Below, one piece after another: positions 62,226-64,000 of a stretch of 64,000 nt of DNA; positions within the stretch are counted from its first letter, which is position 1, and every line of letters begins with the position of its first letter. Origin of the DNA: Bog-756 sp035949055 (GTDB lineage: Bacteria; Actinomycetota; Acidimicrobiia; Acidimicrobiales; RAAP-2); assembly GCA_035949055.1 (NCBI GenBank), contig DASZIO010000023.1, positions 152,021 through 216,020 on the forward strand. The letters run 5' to 3'. Below the pieces are notes generated by a model. That model worked only from the letters and a program-made list of their open reading frames with translations. It had not been told where the DNA came from and ran no database searches. Both the position numbers and the translations under genes were made by a program.

Positions 62226-63040
62226 GCGCTCGTACCCAAGTAGGCCTCACGGACGCGGGGGTCCGACATCACCTGGTCGAACGTGCCCTCGGCCACCATC
62301 GAGCCGAGGTCCATCACGATCGTCCGGTCCACCACCGCGCCGACCATGGTGAGGTCGTGCTCGACCAGGAGCACAGCCATCCCGTGCTCCTGTTGCAGCG
62401 TGCGGAGCACGCTCCCGAGCTCCTTGGTCTCCTCCACGTCGAGGCCGGAGGAGGGCTCGTCCGCCAGCAGGATCACCGGGTCGGCCACGAGGGCCCGAGC
62501 CAGCTCGACCAGGCGACATGAGCCGAGGCCGAGCGCACTGACCGGGGTGTCCCCCCGCTCGGTGATACCGATCAGTGCGAGCACCCGGTCCACCCGTTCC
62601 AGTTCTTCGGGGCACGGCCGGCTCATGCGGCAGAGATCACGCCACAGGCGTCCATCGCCCCGCCGGACCCGCTCCGCCACCAGCAGGTGTTCTCGCACGG
62701 TCATGTCTGCAAACACCTCGACCCGTTGGTAGGTACGCCCGATCCCGAGACGCGCCCGCTGGTAGACGGCCAGCCGGTCGATGGCCCGGCCGGCCAGCTC
62801 CACCCGTCCTTGCTCAGGACGTAGCTGTCCGCAGATGCAATTGAACAGCGTCGTCTTGCCCGCTCCGTTGGGGCCGACCAGGCCGACGCTCTCGCCCGCT
62901 GACACCGAGAAGCTCATGTTGCTGACCGCGGCGATCCCCCCGAACGACTTCGAGACGTCGGTGACCTGCAGGAGCGGCTCCGCGCCCGGTCCACCCCCGG
63001 CCAGTGTCGGAGCCGCACCGGCTGACGACCCGTACGTCAT
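62222..63040 (-). CDS. livG: Branched-chain amino-acid type ABC transporter ATPase (LivG)
   Basis: A 272-residue ATPase. Walker A GPNGAGKTT (56-64), Walker B ILLADEPSSGLD and the switch His in LLVEHDLTM are intact, but the signature motif reads LGLGSCRLVELA rather than LSGGQ, a degenerate form. The C-terminal segment IVMDLGSMVAEGTFDQVMSDPRVREAYLG is typical of LivG. It overlaps the LivM stop and LivF start by four bases each. It is the second ATPase of the Liv system. Confidence 0.9.
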   Translation of the reverse strand: MTYGSSAGAAPTLAGGGPGAEPLLQVTDVSKSFGGIAAVSNMSFSVSAGESVGLVGPNGAGKTTLFNCICGQLRPEQGRVELAGRAIDRLAVYQRARLGIGRTYQRVEVFADMTVREHLLVAERVRRGDGRLWRDLCRMSRPCPEELERVDRVLALIGITERGDTPVSALGLGSCRLVELARALVADPVILLADEPSSGLDVEETKELGSVLRTLQQEHGMAVLLVEHDLTMVGAVVDRTIVMDLGSMVAEGTFDQVMSDPRVREAYLGTSA

Positions 63041-64000
63041 GGCCCAGCACTTCCGAGCGTCGCCGCCGAGGCCGGCGAGGCCAGTTCACGTTCCCCGAAC
63101 AGCAGGCGCTCGAAGCGGAGTGTCCAGCGGCGCTTCTGGAATTCGAGGATGCCCTCGGGGTGGGCAACGTACGTGAGGGCGCCAAAGGCGAACAGGACGA
63201 TGGTGAGGCTGTTGCCGCCGAATCGGGCCGGCAGGTAGGTGAGGAGCTGCTGGATGACCACGAAGCCCATACCGCCCTGGATGGCCCCTTCGACGGTGCT
63301 CACCCCGGTGGTCACCACGATGACCACGAAGGCCAGGGAGAGCTCGTAGGTGAACTGGGATGCGTTGACCGATTCCTGCTGGATGATGAGCAAGGTGCCG
63401 CCGATGCCGGCCACCGCCCCAGACAGGGCGAAGATGAGGATCCGCTGCCAGGTGAGGTTGATGCCGAGCCCCGCGGCGGCCGTCTCGCTGCCTCGCATGG
63501 CCGACAGGTACTGGCCGGTGGTGCCGCTCCGGATGAGGAGCACCCCGAGCGTGGTGATCACCAGCACCACCATCAGGAGGACGAAGAGACTGTGGCCGTC
63601 GGGATTGAACAGCCCGAGACCGACCCATTTCGACTCGACGGTGATGGCGTGGCCGTTGCTGATCGTGCCTTGGGTGAAGACGGAATTGTCGAAGAAGAGT
63701 GCGGCGGCGATGGTCATGAGGGCGAGACCGAGCCCCTTGAGGCGCAACGAGGCCACGGCCAGCACCACCGCGACCATTGCGGCCAGCACGGCGCCCACGA
63801 TGCCCCCGACCAGCAGGCTGAGGCCCAGGTGGTTGGCCAACTGGGCGGCGGTGAACGCCCCCACCCCGGCCAGGGTGGCCTGGCAGAGGGAGAGTTGCCC
63901 ACCCATGCCGGTGATCAGGGTGATGGACAAGAAGATGGTCGAGAAGGCGAGCCCGGCGTTGAACACGCTCTCCCAGGTCTGGGGGATCCAGGTGAGCATG
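63037..64000 (-). CDS. livM: Branched-chain amino-acid type ABC transporter permease (LivM), partial
   Basis: The visible 320 residues are a permease of the LivM type: several membrane helices, LSITLITGMGGQLSLCQATLAGVGAFT, and the family loop QYLSAMRGSETAAAGLGINL. The reading frame runs to the window edge; the ATG at 63999 may be internal, and fused LivH-LivM proteins exist in related bacteria, so the true start may lie beyond. It is the upstream gene of the LivM-LivG-LivF-TetR operon seen here. A periplasmic-binding protein gene is not visible. Confidence 0.85.
   Translation of the reverse strand, partial: MLTWIPQTWESVFNAGLAFSTIFLSITLITGMGGQLSLCQATLAGVGAFTAAQLANHLGLSLLVGGIVGAVLAAMVAVVLAVASLRLKGLGLALMTIAAALFFDNSVFTQGTISNGHAITVESKWVGLGLFNPDGHSLFVLLMVVLVITTLGVLLIRSGTTGQYLSAMRGSETAAAGLGINLTWQRILIFALSGAVAGIGGTLLIIQQESVNASQFTYELSLAFVVIVVTTGVSTVEGAIQGGMGFVVIQQLLTYLPARFGGNSLTIVLFAFGALTYVAHPEGILEFQKRRWTLRFERLLFGERELASPASAATLGSAGP

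Overview
The window is about 64 kb of very GC-rich chromosomal DNA packed with genes on both strands. Several traits point to an actinobacterium: an RsbW/SigF-type partner-switch sigma module, two F420-type luciferase-like oxidoreductases, a Rv2466c-like thioredoxin-fold protein, many CoA-thioester enzymes, and many GTG starts with 4-base ATGA/GTGA overlaps. A member of the Acidimicrobiia or a close relative is my best guess, but that is inference; no rRNA or other phylogenetic marker is present. I see no transposase, integrase, phage gene, CRISPR array, tRNA or rRNA. No stretch longer than 300 bases lacks a gene.

Layout. 1-2.8 kb: the start of a LigD-type DNA ligase (runs off the left edge), then anti-anti-sigma, anti-sigma and sigma factor genes. 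2.8-9.8 kb: two aldo/keto reductases, a biotinyl-carboxyltransferase fusion, an AcuC/HDAC-like amidohydrolase, a CPA2 antiporter broken by a one-base frameshift, and a DsbA-like protein. 9.9-16.1 kb: a five-gene MacAB-like export cassette with two adaptor proteins, an ATPase, a permease and a DUF5666-like lipoprotein; three of the five end in glycine-rich tails. 16.3-25.4 kb: a CoA-thioester catabolic cluster (acyl-CoA synthetase, thiolase with DUF35 partner, class III CoA-transferase, three crotonase/ACAD-type enzymes and a fused two-domain glutaconate-type CoA-transferase). 25.4-33.5 kb: small and miscellaneous genes, including a second frameshifted gene, a methyltransferase, an SMP-30 protein, DoxX, an F420 enzyme, another acyl-CoA synthetase and a CoA-transferase with unusual domain order.

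33.5-43.5 kb: aldehyde dehydrogenase, cupin, then an ACAD10/11-like set in which an APH-type kinase, an SDR, a TetR regulator and an ACAD11-like dehydrogenase sit together, followed by a quinone reductase, a DUF2889 protein, a TesB-like thioesterase and another SDR. The kinase/dehydrogenase pair suggests 4-hydroxyacid catabolism through a phosphorylated CoA intermediate. 43.5-53.4 kb: alpha/beta hydrolase, a double-CDGSH iron-sulfur protein, a SixA-like phosphatase, MurL and MurD2 (the alternative route to D-glutamate in peptidoglycan), a redoxin and a large GH38 alpha-mannosidase. 53.5-64 kb: two MaoC-type hot-dog proteins, a crotonase, an SDR, an F420 enzyme, RidA, RraA-like, 2-hydroxyacid dehydrogenase, a second cupin, ureidoglycolate lyase-like protein, and a branched-chain amino-acid type ABC transporter operon (LivM-LivG-LivF-TetR) running off the right edge.

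Overall the region is a lipid/organic-acid catabolism neighbourhood with cell-envelope genes (MurL/MurD2, MacAB-like cassette) mixed in. Assignments rest on motifs read by eye; exact substrates are mostly unknown.
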